Origin: an uncultured Algibacter sp.
GTDB lineage: Bacteria; Bacteroidota; Bacteroidia; Flavobacteriales; Flavobacteriaceae
Direction: 5' to 3'
DNA length: 64,000 bases
Assembly: GCF_947487605.1 (NCBI RefSeq)
Contig: NZ_CANKXK010000002.1
Coordinates: 62,001-126,000 of the forward strand
Part shown: positions 35,352 to 44,244 of the stretch, one piece after another
Layout: the number at the start of each line of letters is the position of its first letter
Numbering within the stretch: the first letter of the stretch is position 1
Translations under genes and position numbers: made by a program
Notes under the pieces: model-generated
The model's database searches: none
What the model saw: only the letters and a program-made list of their open reading frames with translations
Told to the model about the DNA's origin: nothing

Positions 35352-36932
35352 TTAAGCTCTATATTTTCCTGATAAATCTTTTGCTACAGTCGTTAAAGTG
35401 TCTGTAACTTCATCAGTTAATTTTCCTGCTTTCAATGTAGAAAGTACCCCTGCATGTTTCGCTTTCAAGAATTCTAAATAGTCTCTTTCAAATTCTTTTA
35501 CTTTTTCAACAGGAACATCTCTTAATAAGTTTTTAGATCCAGCATATATAATTGCAACCTGATCTTCTACTGTAAACGGATCGTTTTGAGCTTGTTTTAA
35601 AATTTCAACGTTACGTTTTCCTTTTTCAATTACATTTAAAGTAACCGCATCTAAATCAGATCCAAACTTCGCGAAAGCTTCTAACTCACGGAACTGTGCT
35701 TGATCTAATTTTAATGTTCCTGCTACCTTTTTCATGGATTTAATTTGTGCATTACCCCCAACACGAGATACCGAAATACCTACGTTAATTGCTGGACGTA
35801 CACCAGAGTTAAATAAATCTCCATCTAAGAAAATTTGACCATCTGTAATAGAAATTACGTTGGTTGGTATATATGCAGATACGTCTCCCGCTTGTGTTTC
35901 AATAATTGGTAATGCTGTTAAAGAACCGCCACCTTTCACTAATGGTTTTAGTGAATCTGGTAAATCGTTCATGTCCTTAGCAATCTCATCATCATTAATA
36001 ACTTTTGCAGAACGCTCTAATAAACGAGAGTGTAAGTAGAAAACATCACCTGGATACGCTTCACGTCCTGGTGGTCTTCTTAATAATAAAGACACCTCAC
36101 GATAAGCAACCGCTTGTTTAGATAAATCATCATAAATAATTAATGCTGGACGACCAGTATCTCTAAAATACTCACCAATTGCAGCACCCGCCATTGGCGC
36201 GTAAACTTGCATTGGAGCAGGATCGGATGCATTTGCAGCTACAATAGTCGTGTAAGCTAACGCTCCTCTTTCTTCTAGTACTTTAGCAATGTTTGCTACA
36301 GTAGATGCTTTTTGACCTACAGCAACATATATACAATATACAGGTTCTCCTGCATCGTAAAATTCTTTTTGATTTAAGATGGTATCTATACAAACTGTAG
36401 TTTTACCCGTTTGACGATCACCAATAACCAACTCACGTTGTCCACGACCTACAGGAATCATGGCATCAATAGATTTGATACCTGTTTGTAATGGCTCTGT
36501 TACAGGTTCACGGAAAATAACCCCAGGTGCTTTACGCTCTAAAGGCATTTCGTAAGTTTTACCAGAAATTGGCCCTTTACCATCTATTGGATTCCCTAAA
36601 GTATCAACCACACGACCAACAATACCTTCACCAACATTAATAGAAGCAATACGTCCTGTTCGTTTTACAGTAGATCCTTCTTTAACACCTACCGAAGCTC
36701 CTAGTAATACAATACCAACATTATCTTCTTCAAGGTTAAGTACAATACCTTCCAATCCACCTTCGAATTCTACTAACTCGCCATATTGCGCATTAGCTAA
36801 TCCGTAAGCACGTACAATACCATCACCTACAGTTAATACAGTTCCTACCTCATCTAATGAAGCACTTGCTTCAAAACCTGAAAGTTGTTTTTTTAAGATT
36901 GCTGATATCTCAGCTGGTTTTACTTCTGCCAT
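35352..36932 (-). CDS. atpA: ATP synthase F1 alpha subunit
   Basis: Non-catalytic nucleotide-binding subunit of the F1 hexamer. Walker A is GDRQTGKT (171-178), Walker B lies in [38 protein letters not shown], and the catalytic arginine region is [20 protein letters not shown]. Length of 526 aa is normal. It follows atpH after an 87-bp gap that carries two kinds of repeat, longer than expected inside this operon. atpD (beta) and atpC (epsilon) are not in the window, in line with the split F-ATPase loci usual in Bacteroidota. Confidence 0.98.
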   Translation of the reverse strand: MAEVKPAEISAILKKQLSGFEASASLDEVGTVLTVGDGIVRAYGLANAQYGELVEFEGGLEGIVLNLEEDNVGIVLLGASVGVKEGSTVKRTGRIASINVGEGIVGRVVDTLGNPIDGKGPISGKTYEMPLERKAPGVIFREPVTEPLQTGIKSIDAMIPVGRGQRELVIGDRQTGKTTVCIDTILNQKEFYDAGEPVYCIYVAVGQKASTVANIAKVLEERGALAYTTIVAANASDPAPMQVYAPMAGAAIGEYFRDTGRPALIIYDDLSKQAVAYREVSLLLRRPPGREAYPGDVFYLHSRLLERSAKVINDDEIAKDMNDLPDSLKPLVKGGGSLTALPIIETQAGDVSAYIPTNVISITDGQIFLDGDLFNSGVRPAINVGISVSRVGGNAQIKSMKKVAGTLKLDQAQFRELEAFAKFGSDLDAVTLNVIEKGKRNVEILKQAQNDPFTVEDQVAIIYAGSKNLLRDVPVEKVKEFERDYLEFLKAKHAGVLSTLKAGKLTDEVTDTLTTVAKDLSGKYRA

Positions 36933-36949
36933 CTTGTTATTATTTAGAT

Positions 36950-36967
36950 CCTTCGACTACGCTCAGG
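36950..36967. repeat. short palindrome in the atpH-atpA gap
   Basis: Imperfect palindrome with core TTCGACTACGCTCA, of the same style as the unit at 48046-48067 (core TTCGACTGCGCTCA). Such units are common repeats in Bacteroidota genomes. Confidence 0.55.
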
Positions 36968-36973
36968 ACAAGT

Positions 36974-37001
36974 ATTAGACGTTAGGCTTTAGATGTTAGA
37001 C
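36974..37001. repeat. four tandem degenerate heptamers, consensus GTTAGAC
   Basis: Four consecutive 7-nt units (ATTAGAC, GTTAGGC, TTTAGAT, GTTAGAC) in the 87-bp gap between atpA and atpH. The period and the GTTA core equal those of the arrays around the four-helix-bundle cassette 1.6 kb away, where the unit is GTTATGA in the same register. Confidence 0.65.
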
Positions 37002-37019
37002 ACCTTTCCCTAACTATTT

Positions 37020-37556
37020 TTAATTTAATGTAAATTCTCTTTTTAGTTTACTTAGTTGATTTACAACACTTGCGTTGTATTGTACATCTCCTATACGTAA
37101 AATGAAACCACCTAAAATGCTTTCATCTATAATATTTTCTACTTCAACATTTTTTCCTGTAAGCTCTTTAGCTTTTGCTAAAACTTTCTTCTTTAAATCT
37201 GCTGTTAATGCTATTGCAGTTGTAACAGTAGCTATCTCAATTCCTTTTGATTGATCGAATAACTGATTGTATTTTGAAGCAACATTGCCTAAAATATCTA
37301 TTCTATTATTACTAATCAATATATTAATTAAACTTAAAGTTGTTTTATTTGAACTTTTAAATACATCTAATAAAACCGCTTTTTTAGCTGAAGAAGGTAT
37401 TACAGGACTTTGAAGCATGTTGCTTAAATCTTGGTTTTCTGCAATTGTTTTAGCAATAGACTTCATATCATTATTTACAACATCTGTTGATTTTTGATCT
37501 GATGCCAAACTTAATATTGCTTTTGCGTAACGTATTGCTGCTCTTGCTCCTGCCAT
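37020..37556 (-). CDS. atpH: ATP synthase F1 delta subunit
   Basis: Peripheral-stalk connector (OSCP equivalent) of 178 aa. The N-terminal helical domain starts AGARAAIRYAKAILSLASDQ, and the C-terminal part has the conserved ELTGKNVEVENIIDESILGGFILRIGDVQYNASVVNQL. Sequence outside these parts is poorly conserved, as usual for delta. It follows atpF by 7 bp, as expected within the operon. Confidence 0.95.
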   Translation of the reverse strand: MAGARAAIRYAKAILSLASDQKSTDVVNNDMKSIAKTIAENQDLSNMLQSPVIPSSAKKAVLLDVFKSSNKTTLSLINILISNNRIDILGNVASKYNQLFDQSKGIEIATVTTAIALTADLKKKVLAKAKELTGKNVEVENIIDESILGGFILRIGDVQYNASVVNQLSKLKREFTLN

Positions 37557-37563
37557 TATATAA

Positions 37564-38064
37564 CTAGTTTAATGATTTTTCATCTAACATTGTTTCAACC
37601 AATTGTAATTGCTTGTCTTTGTTAGATAATTCGGTACGCACAACTTTTTCGGCAATCTCTAAAGATAAACCAGCTACATGATTTTTAAGTTCTGTCATAG
37701 CTGCTTTCTTTTCACTTTCAATAGCTGCTTGTGCTTGTGTAATCATTTTATTTGCTTGTTCTTGAGCTTCGCCTTTTGCATCTTCGATCATTTTATTTTT
37801 GATTTCACGTGCTTCTTTTAACATAGTCTCACGTTCTGCTCTTGCTTCCTTAAGTAATTTTTGATTATCGGCCTGAAGGTTTTCCATTTCTAACTTTGCT
37901 TTTTCAGCAGAGTCTAATGCATTTTTTATACCTTCTTCTCTATCGTTAACAGAATCCAAAATTGGTTTCCAAGCAAACTTTTTTAATAAAAGAATTAAAG
38001 CAATAAAAAGTACTGCCTGCCAAAAAAATAATCCTAATGAAAAGTCTTCAAATAATTTTCCCAT
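37564..38064 (-). CDS. atpF: ATP synthase F0 subunit b
   Basis: Membrane-anchored peripheral stalk of 166 aa: one N-terminal helix (FFWQAVLFIALILLLKKFAW) followed by KPILDSVNDREEGIKNALDS and a long charged coiled coil to about residue 150 that reaches delta and alpha. Position between atpE and atpH confirms the assignment. A single atpF is present and no b' homologue. Confidence 0.96.
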   Translation of the reverse strand: MGKLFEDFSLGLFFWQAVLFIALILLLKKFAWKPILDSVNDREEGIKNALDSAEKAKLEMENLQADNQKLLKEARAERETMLKEAREIKNKMIEDAKGEAQEQANKMITQAQAAIESEKKAAMTELKNHVAGLSLEIAEKVVRTELSNKDKQLQLVETMLDEKSLN

Positions 38065-38145
38065 AATAATTTATATTTCTAAAAACTTATGTTTAATTTA
38101 AAAGAACAGCTATAACCAACCGTTATAGCTGTTTCTTAATCTGTT

Positions 38146-38340
38146 TTAGTTTACAGCAAATAAAGCTGCGAAACCAATACCTTCAATTAAGGCTGCTGCA
38201 ATAAGCATAGCCGTTTGAATTTTTCCTGTAGCTTCAGGTTGACGAGCGATTGCCTCCATAGCAGAACCACCGATTCTACCAATACCAATACCTGCTCCAA
38301 TTACTACTAAACCTGCACCTACGATAGCTGGAATTTCCAT
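38146..38340 (-). CDS. atpE: ATP synthase F0 subunit c
   Basis: Rotor-ring proteolipid of 64 aa with two membrane helices joined by the loop ARQPEA (RQPE at 33-36). The ion-binding carboxylate is E53 in LIEGIGF. Neighbouring residues do not form the Gln-Glu-Ser/Thr Na+ signature, so proton coupling is likely. Glycine packing motif GAGIGIGRIGG is in helix 1. It lies between atpB and atpF. Confidence 0.97.
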   Translation of the reverse strand: MEIPAIVGAGLVVIGAGIGIGRIGGSAMEAIARQPEATGKIQTAMLIAAALIEGIGFAALFAVN

Positions 38341-38387
38341 AAAATATATATTAATTAATTAAACATTCAATTTAATAACACATTACC

Positions 38388-39479
38388 TTAATGGTGTTCG
38401 TGTTCTTCAACAGCCATACCAAAGTATAATGCTGAAAGTACTGTAAAAATATAGGCTTGTAAAGCCGCTACTAACAACTCTAATATTGCTAACACAAACC
38501 CTAAAAACAATGACAATGGAGTTCCTAACCAGTTTTTTGCTAAAAACGCCAAACCAATAATACTCATTAATACCACGTGACCCGCTGTAATATTTGCATA
38601 CAAACGAATCATTAATGCAAATGGTTTAATGATGGTCCCTAATAATTCAATTGGAGCTAATATTATTTTCATTGGAACAGGAACCCCTGGCATCCAAAAA
38701 ATGTGCTTCCAATAATTTTTATTTCCTGAAAAAGTTGTAATAACGTAAGTTATAAGAGCTAAACATAATGTAACGGCAATATTATTTGTTACATTCATCC
38801 CTATTGGAACTAAACCAAATAAGTTAACAATCCAAACAAAGAAAAACACCGTTAATAAATAACTCATGTAACGCTTGTAGTGCTTCTCACCTATGTTTGG
38901 TATAGCAATCTCATCACGCACATAAAGCACAATAGGTTCTAAGAAACGCCCCATACCTTTTGGCATACCGTTGTTCTTTTTGTATGATTTAGCCATTTTG
39001 CTAAACATAAAGAACATAATAACAAATACTAGGATAATTAAAAAAACATTCTTAGTTATTGAAAAATCTAAAGGCTTTTCGTTAGTGGCGTGGTGATGGT
39101 CGTCTTCAATAATCTCTCCATTTGGTCCATCTACTTTATATATTTTCCCGTGATGATTTTTATAAAAACTTCCGTCTACCTCAGCAACTGTTTCTCCATG
39201 ATGAAATTTAGAAGACGAAAATACTTTTAATCCATTATCCCAAAGAATTACTGGCAATGGAAAGCCAACATGTTTTTCTTTGCCTTCATCTGTAGTGTAC
39301 GAAAACAATCCAAAATCGTAAGAATCTTTTAAATGGTGTTGGATGTATTCATTTACAGCTTCCTTTGCAGTTTTTTCGGTTTCTTTTTCACCGTGTCCCT
39401 CTTGCTCTTTTCCATAAGAAACAAAGGTTAATAAAAGCAATAATAATGTAATTGGTTTTAAAGATATTTTTCTTCGCAT
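38388..39479 (-). CDS. atpB: ATP synthase F0 subunit a with long N-terminal periplasmic region
   Basis: Stator half-channel subunit. Residues 1-22 resemble a cleavable signal peptide. About 23-140 is a hydrophilic, His- and Glu-rich section (HHLKDSYDFGLFSYTTDEG; DDHHHATNEKPLD) found in Bacteroidota a subunits, role unknown. The conserved membrane part begins FSITKNVFLIILVF and contains FALMIRLYANITAGHVVL with the essential arginine, then VAALQAYIFTVLSALY. Length is 363 aa against about 270 in E. coli. A good promoter lies 35 bp upstream, making it the first gene of the main F-ATPase transcript. Confidence 0.97.
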   Translation of the reverse strand: MRRKISLKPITLLLLLLTFVSYGKEQEGHGEKETEKTAKEAVNEYIQHHLKDSYDFGLFSYTTDEGKEKHVGFPLPVILWDNGLKVFSSSKFHHGETVAEVDGSFYKNHHGKIYKVDGPNGEIIEDDHHHATNEKPLDFSITKNVFLIILVFVIMFFMFSKMAKSYKKNNGMPKGMGRFLEPIVLYVRDEIAIPNIGEKHYKRYMSYLLTVFFFVWIVNLFGLVPIGMNVTNNIAVTLCLALITYVITTFSGNKNYWKHIFWMPGVPVPMKIILAPIELLGTIIKPFALMIRLYANITAGHVVLMSIIGLAFLAKNWLGTPLSLFLGFVLAILELLVAALQAYIFTVLSALYFGMAVEEHEHH

Positions 39480-39513
39480 ATCACTCTATATAATAGTGGC
39501 TTAAAAATCGGTG

Positions 39514-39544
39514 CAAAGGTATGTTTTTATCTCAAAAACAAAAA
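39514..39544 (-). promoter_or_regulatory. Bacteroidota-type promoter of the atpB operon
   Basis: On minus, a -33 TTTG (39539-39542 on the complement, within TTTTTG), a 17-base spacer, and the -7 box TACCTTTG (complement of 39514-39521). The order and spacing match the Bacteroidota sigma-A consensus. It lies 35 bp upstream of the atpB ATG; the remainder of the 194-bp gap shows nothing further. Confidence 0.65.
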
Positions 39545-39673
39545 TTATTTTATCTTTTATTTAATTATGAAATAGTTATTGGTTTTTTCATTGAAAAATA
39601 CACTATTAAAACGGGTTTTTATTGCGCTATAAATCTTATTGTCAATACAATTATAAAGAATTCATAAATAGAA

Positions 39674-40060
39674 TTATGATAATTTGTTTAACCATTTACT
39701 TAGACTCAGTGTTTCTAGAATTAATCCCAAAACGTAGGGCACAAAAAAAGCGGCAAACTCAAGCTTAGTTATTTCACCATCTTGCTTATAAAAAGGGTAA
39801 AAAACAATGAAAAAAACTGCAAACTTTAGAAAACTTCCAATTAAGAATAAAAAACCCAATTGGCTTGTGTATTTGTCTTTCAATAAATAAAGCGCTCCAA
39901 AAACAACAATAACTAGCGTTAAATTAACAAGATAGGACACTAGTATTCTATTTTCGAATAAAGGAAGATTTAAGAATTTTAAAATGCCTAGGTGAATACC
40001 AAATCCGACAACTAAAAGCAACATTACTTTTATACTAAAACTAATAAAGGGGTTACTCAT
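39674..40060 (-). CDS. 4-TM protein of the ATP synthase locus, unknown
   Basis: A 128-aa hydrophobic protein with four predicted membrane helices (about 10-29, 41-60, 68-90 and 103-120) and few polar residues. I recognise no domain. Its place between an AtpZ/AtpI-like gene (stop and start are adjacent) and atpB suggests a role in F0 assembly or ion supply, similar to AtpI or UncI proteins elsewhere. This is inference from position and topology only. Confidence 0.75.
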   Translation of the reverse strand: MSNPFISFSIKVMLLLVVGFGIHLGILKFLNLPLFENRILVSYLVNLTLVIVVFGALYLLKDKYTSQLGFLFLIGSFLKFAVFFIVFYPFYKQDGEITKLEFAAFFVPYVLGLILETLSLSKWLNKLS

Positions 40061-40300
40061 TTAATATTTTATTCGATTGACCTGTTTTAGAACAGCATAA
40101 AGCGAAATACCAACGCCAAGAAGCGTCATAATTATAATAAATAGTTTATCGCCTTCATTAAACTTATTATCTAGCCACTTACCCAAAAGAACAAACAGAT
40201 AAATTGTTACACCCATTTGTATTCCTATACCAGATAAAATAGCGACGTTTTTAAGCTGTTTTTTCTGATTCTGCTTTTTGTTGTCTTTGCTGTGAGCCAT
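40061..40300 (-). CDS. AtpZ/AtpI-family protein
   Basis: A 79-aa protein with a very basic N-terminus (SKDNKKQNQKKQLKNV) and two membrane helices with the family pattern LSGIGIQMGVTIYLFVLLGKWLD and FIIIMTLLGVGISLYAVLKQV. AtpZ/AtpI proteins help c-ring assembly and may conduct Mg2+ or Ca2+. Its start lies inside the 3' end of the bactofilin gene (50-bp overlap), so the two are translationally linked, and the 4-TM gene follows at once. Confidence 0.85.
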   Translation of the reverse strand: MAHSKDNKKQNQKKQLKNVAILSGIGIQMGVTIYLFVLLGKWLDNKFNEGDKLFIIIMTLLGVGISLYAVLKQVNRIKY

Positions 40301-40676
40301 TATTCATTTCTTTTACAGCTCCCTTCATCATACATGTTACATTAAAGGTTGCTCCAGGCTCTACTGCTAATTTACCAACAACCACTTCGCCTTCAATGTG
40401 TGCTGCCGATTTTAAAGTTAATGTACCTGAAAGTGCCAATTTTCCAGAAAATTTGCCTTCAAAGTAGGCGTCAGTACCTTGTAAAGTTCCTTTTATATAA
40501 CCATGTTTACCAACTACTACTTTTCCAGAGGTTTTTATATTACCTTCAACAATGCCATCGATTCTAAAATCACCTTCACTATTAAGGTCTCCTACAATCT
40601 TAGTGCCTTGAGCAATAAGATTTTGATTAGATGTTCCTTCTACCATGTTTTTGTCTTTTTTATTATCAGAGAACAT
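40251..40676 (-). CDS. bactofilin
   Basis: Polymer-forming cytoskeletal protein of 141 aa. The beta-helical bactofilin core (about 18-120) shows the regular repeat pattern GTKIVGDLNSEGDFRIDGIV, EGNIKTSGKVVVGKHGYIKG and GKLALSGTLTLKSAAHIEGE. The disordered ends are short. In other bacteria bactofilins scaffold cell-wall or motility machinery. It sits 11 bp after porW/sprE and overlaps the AtpZ-like gene. Confidence 0.92.
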   Translation of the reverse strand: MFSDNKKDKNMVEGTSNQNLIAQGTKIVGDLNSEGDFRIDGIVEGNIKTSGKVVVGKHGYIKGTLQGTDAYFEGKFSGKLALSGTLTLKSAAHIEGEVVVGKLAVEPGATFNVTCMMKGAVKEMNNGSQQRQQKAESEKTA

Positions 40677-40687
40677 AATATTGTTTG

Positions 40688-43255
40688 CTAATTGTTATTT
40701 GTGCTTAAATACGAATCTAAATTCTTGTGAATTTGAATAATTTGATAATTTGAAGAAGACATCGCAAAATATGGTTTTGCTATTTTGCGCCAATCTTCTT
40801 TAGTTAACAATTGATCAAACGTTTTTGCGATCTGTTCATTTGTTAAGCCATGAACGAGCACAAATGTTGTTTGAGGGTCATAGACATCTATAGATGCCTT
40901 TAATTTATAGTATTTAACGTCCTTTAAAAATCCGCTAAGGGTGTCTTTAAAAGTATTAATTTCTGAAACTTCGGTGTTATCGAACTTAAAGACTACTTTA
41001 TAATTCTGAGCGATACTATCATTAGATTGAACAAATTCTAAATTTGCTAATTGTGGGATAATTTTTGATTCAATCTCTTGCGCCTTCATCCCTTCAGGTG
41101 TATTCGCATAAGTTACGGCTAAATAATTAATGGCTTCGCTGTAAGGCTTGTATCCATATAATCGCCCTGTAGCAGTTGCTTTTAAAAGTTCGAACTTTGC
41201 CACAATAGATTCGCCATCGAAGGCTGTTATATACTCTTCACACTTAGAAATCACCTCAGCATATTCCTGATTTTCATGCCTCTCATAAAGTTTTTCGTAT
41301 AAACTTTCTGGACTATTATCATCTGTTAATGATGCCAATTCTGGATTATTTAATAAGGTGGCATATCTTGAATCTGGATAATTAGATACAATATCATTTT
41401 TTGCAATGGAGACCTCATCACTTTTTCCTAATAATTCATAGATTTTGTACAGATTATACTTTGATGGTAAAATTAATCGTTCTTCAGGGTTGCTCTTTAA
41501 CAAATTTTGAAATTTGCTTTTCGCTAGGTCATATTCCTTAAACTTCTCTTTATAGATTAATCCCAGTTGGTAGTAGGCAAAGTTTCTTTCTTTAGAAATA
41601 CTGTCAATCTCTTCTTCTTCGGAAGGAATTTTAGCTATATAAAACTGTGGATTGTATAATTCTTCTTCTGTTGCCGTTGCCAAAACATCACCCCTTAAAG
41701 GATTTCTAGAACCGCTTGAACTACTTTTATTAGACCACCTCCAATCGTCCTCTAAAGCTCTGTTACCCCAAATTTTAGCAAATTCATTCTTACCATATGC
41801 TACTGTAGTTGGGTTGTAAAAATAAAATGCCGTAGCCGCTTGCCCTGGTAGACCTGCTCCTGCATTTGGTAATTGACCTCCAATGTTATTATTAACCGTA
41901 ATCATTCCTTTGTTACGTTCTGCAGCTTCTCGTTTTTCCTTAGCCTCTTCGGTAGCAGTTTTTAAATCGTCTGTAAACTTTTGAAAAAACGCTAACCTTT
42001 CTGCTTCTGGCATATTTACCAAATGTAAAATACTGTCGTTTACTTGAGCAACATCTTCATAATAGATAACATCTTCAAGATTATCTCTTTTTTTCTTAAT
42101 AATTCGATATGGTTTAGAGTCGACCACAAGGTTTATCATGGTACTGTCGTAATAAGCGCCTGCTTCTCTATAAACTGAAGCATCAAAATTCATATTACCA
42201 AGCGTTTCATAATTTTTCGCTTTGAGTAAATTATCTTGTGTATTGGTTCGGAGTGATTTATTATAGTATGTAATCGCTAAAGAATCTGATTGATTATTTA
42301 AATGATATTCGGCTATTTGATGATAAATTTTATCTAGGAACGGTCTGTTTTCTCTATTTTCTTCAAGCTCGGTAAGCTGCTCTAATAGTACTTGTTTATT
42401 TCCGCTGTTATAGTCGAAGTTTTTTATTTTTTCTATATGAGCGCTTATCATATAGATTCGAGGCGTTTTCCTGTTGAGTTCAATAACTTTATCGAACGCA
42501 ATATTGGCACTATCCTTATAGCCTAATTGGTTATATAGCTGACCTTGAATAAATTTATATCTGCCGCGTTCATCACCACTTTTGGTCGCATTAGATGCAA
42601 TCTCTAACTGAACAATAGCACTATCTACTAATTTTGTATTTAAATAGGCTTGCGCTAACATAGAAGAAGCATCTGCCAAGTCTTGGCCTTCGAGTTCTTC
42701 TTGGTCTAATAAGCGTCTAAGGTTATTAATAGCAAGTTCATCATTTTCTAAACGAATGTTAGTTTTTTCTCTCCAAATTTTTGCTTGGTTTATTTTATCA
42801 CTCGCTGGATATTTATAGAGGATAAAGTTAAATGCTTCTAATGCAGGAACAAATCGCTGATCAAAGTAACGCGATTTACCAAGTAATAAATATGCTTCGT
42901 CGATTTGAGGATTTTTCTCTTTGCCTCCAATGTTCATAGAATGCTTCTGAATAGCTTTTACGGCTTTTTCTTCTGCTATACTAAAACTTTCGTTTTTAGA
43001 TTGTCCTGGCAATACAATCTCATCGAACACTTCCATGCGTTCTATTGGCAAAACTTCCCAGTAATTATCGCGATAATCTTCATTTAGGTCATTTCTACCT
43101 TCTTCAAGAGCCAAATAGCCATTATATAGCGCATTAAATTCTGTTGCAACAGCGTGAAAGTTTCTGCTTATAAAATTGTCTTTTTTTCTAGAACAACTTG
43201 CGAGTATAAATATGAAGCATACTAAAGCTAGTATGGCTTTTATAGATGTTTTCAA
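40688..43255 (-). CDS. porW: type IX secretion/gliding lipoprotein PorW/SprE
   Basis: Large TPR lipoprotein (855 aa) required for type IX secretion and gliding (SprE in Flavobacterium johnsoniae, PorW in Porphyromonas). The start is TTG, giving a lipoprotein signal with C21 in FILASCSRKKD. The conserved opening is FISRNFHAVATEFNALYNGYLALEEG. TPR-like helices follow (about 115-330 and 570-720), interrupted by a segment with YFYNPTTVAYGKNEFAKIWG, a hallmark of this family. A -7 box TATTTTTG lies on the complement of 43290-43297. The assignment rests on memory of the family, length and lipobox. Confidence 0.88.
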   Translation of the reverse strand: MKTSIKAILALVCFIFILASCSRKKDNFISRNFHAVATEFNALYNGYLALEEGRNDLNEDYRDNYWEVLPIERMEVFDEIVLPGQSKNESFSIAEEKAVKAIQKHSMNIGGKEKNPQIDEAYLLLGKSRYFDQRFVPALEAFNFILYKYPASDKINQAKIWREKTNIRLENDELAINNLRRLLDQEELEGQDLADASSMLAQAYLNTKLVDSAIVQLEIASNATKSGDERGRYKFIQGQLYNQLGYKDSANIAFDKVIELNRKTPRIYMISAHIEKIKNFDYNSGNKQVLLEQLTELEENRENRPFLDKIYHQIAEYHLNNQSDSLAITYYNKSLRTNTQDNLLKAKNYETLGNMNFDASVYREAGAYYDSTMINLVVDSKPYRIIKKKRDNLEDVIYYEDVAQVNDSILHLVNMPEAERLAFFQKFTDDLKTATEEAKEKREAAERNKGMITVNNNIGGQLPNAGAGLPGQAATAFYFYNPTTVAYGKNEFAKIWGNRALEDDWRWSNKSSSSGSRNPLRGDVLATATEEELYNPQFYIAKIPSEEEEIDSISKERNFAYYQLGLIYKEKFKEYDLAKSKFQNLLKSNPEERLILPSKYNLYKIYELLGKSDEVSIAKNDIVSNYPDSRYATLLNNPELASLTDDNSPESLYEKLYERHENQEYAEVISKCEEYITAFDGESIVAKFELLKATATGRLYGYKPYSEAINYLAVTYANTPEGMKAQEIESKIIPQLANLEFVQSNDSIAQNYKVVFKFDNTEVSEINTFKDTLSGFLKDVKYYKLKASIDVYDPQTTFVLVHGLTNEQIAKTFDQLLTKEDWRKIAKPYFAMSSSNYQIIQIHKNLDSYLSTNNN

Positions 43256-43536
43256 TACCTGATTATTTGGTTAATACCAATTTTAGTTGCAAAAATAACA
43301 TATTCAAACTTGTTCATTTTTTATCCTATTTCCTTATTCATGATTTACATAACAAATAGTATGAAAATCAATCATAGCGTTATAGAATAAAAAAGCAACG
43401 TCGTTTTCTGTATGTCTTTTTGCAATCAAATCGGTATGATAAATAACTACAAACACTTACATATATTATGCAAGTAGGTAAAAATAAGCATCTTTTTCGA
43501 TTAACCTATAAAATACAGTGGATTTTGAAGAAAATC
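43256..43536. other. 281-bp gap between porW and the ABC exporter genes
   Basis: Contains the -7 box for porW (complement of 43290-43297). A 33-codon plus-strand frame at 43468-43569 overlaps the ABC gene and looks fortuitous. Nothing else is recognised. Confidence 0.6.
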
Positions 43537-44232
43537 CTAGTTAGTAAAATGGTCTTCAAGCTCTTTTAAAGTAGCTTCGCTGGTAACCAAATCTTTAACT
43601 AATTCTCCTTTTTCAAGTACAACAATACGCTCGCATACATCTGTAACATGTAGTAAATCGTGACTCGAAATTAGCACCGTTACATCTCTGTTTTCAGTTA
43701 GTCCTTTTATTATTTCTTTTAAACGAATTTGTGTAGTGGGATCTAAATTTGCAAAGGGTTCATCTAGTATAATAACTTCTGGGTTGCCAATTAATGCAGC
43801 CACAATACCTGCTTTCTTTTGGTTTCCTTTACTTAAATCGCGTAAATATTTTTTCTGACCTAATATTTCACCGTGAAAAAAATCTTCAAACTGGCTAACT
43901 AGTTTGTCGACATCGGCTCTATTTTGACCTCGTAATTCTCCTATGAAATAGAAATACTCTTCAGCAGTTAAATAACCAATTAAAAAACTCTCATCTATAA
44001 ATGCAGATGTAAATGGCTTCCAATCTTCACTTTGGTTTACTTGAATATCATTACTTTTTATAAAACCCGTTGTTGGTTGAATTAAATCTAGAAGCAAACT
44101 AAAATATGTTGTTTTTCCAGCACCATTATTTCCAACTAAACCAAAACTTTGCCCTCTTGGAATTTCTAATGACTCTATATTTAAAACTTGATTTCCAGCG
44201 TATTTTTTTGATAAATTAGATGTTGTTATCAT
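43537..44232 (-). CDS. ABC transporter ATP-binding protein
   Basis: A 231-aa ATPase of an ABC-2-like exporter. Walker A is GNNGAGKTT, the signature is LSKGNQKKAG (replacing LSGGQ), Walker B is VIILDEPFANLD, and the H-loop is in LISSHDLLHVTD. It pairs with the membrane gene 12 bp upstream. The substrate is unknown. Confidence 0.9.
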   Translation of the reverse strand: MITTSNLSKKYAGNQVLNIESLEIPRGQSFGLVGNNGAGKTTYFSLLLDLIQPTTGFIKSNDIQVNQSEDWKPFTSAFIDESFLIGYLTAEEYFYFIGELRGQNRADVDKLVSQFEDFFHGEILGQKKYLRDLSKGNQKKAGIVAALIGNPEVIILDEPFANLDPTTQIRLKEIIKGLTENRDVTVLISSHDLLHVTDVCERIVVLEKGELVKDLVTSEATLKELEDHFTN

Positions 44233-44244
44233 AATTGTATATTA

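Noticed and set aside
43468-43569. 33-codon plus-strand frame near the ABC exporter genes
   Set aside because: Overlaps the 3' end of the ATPase gene and has no features of a real small protein.
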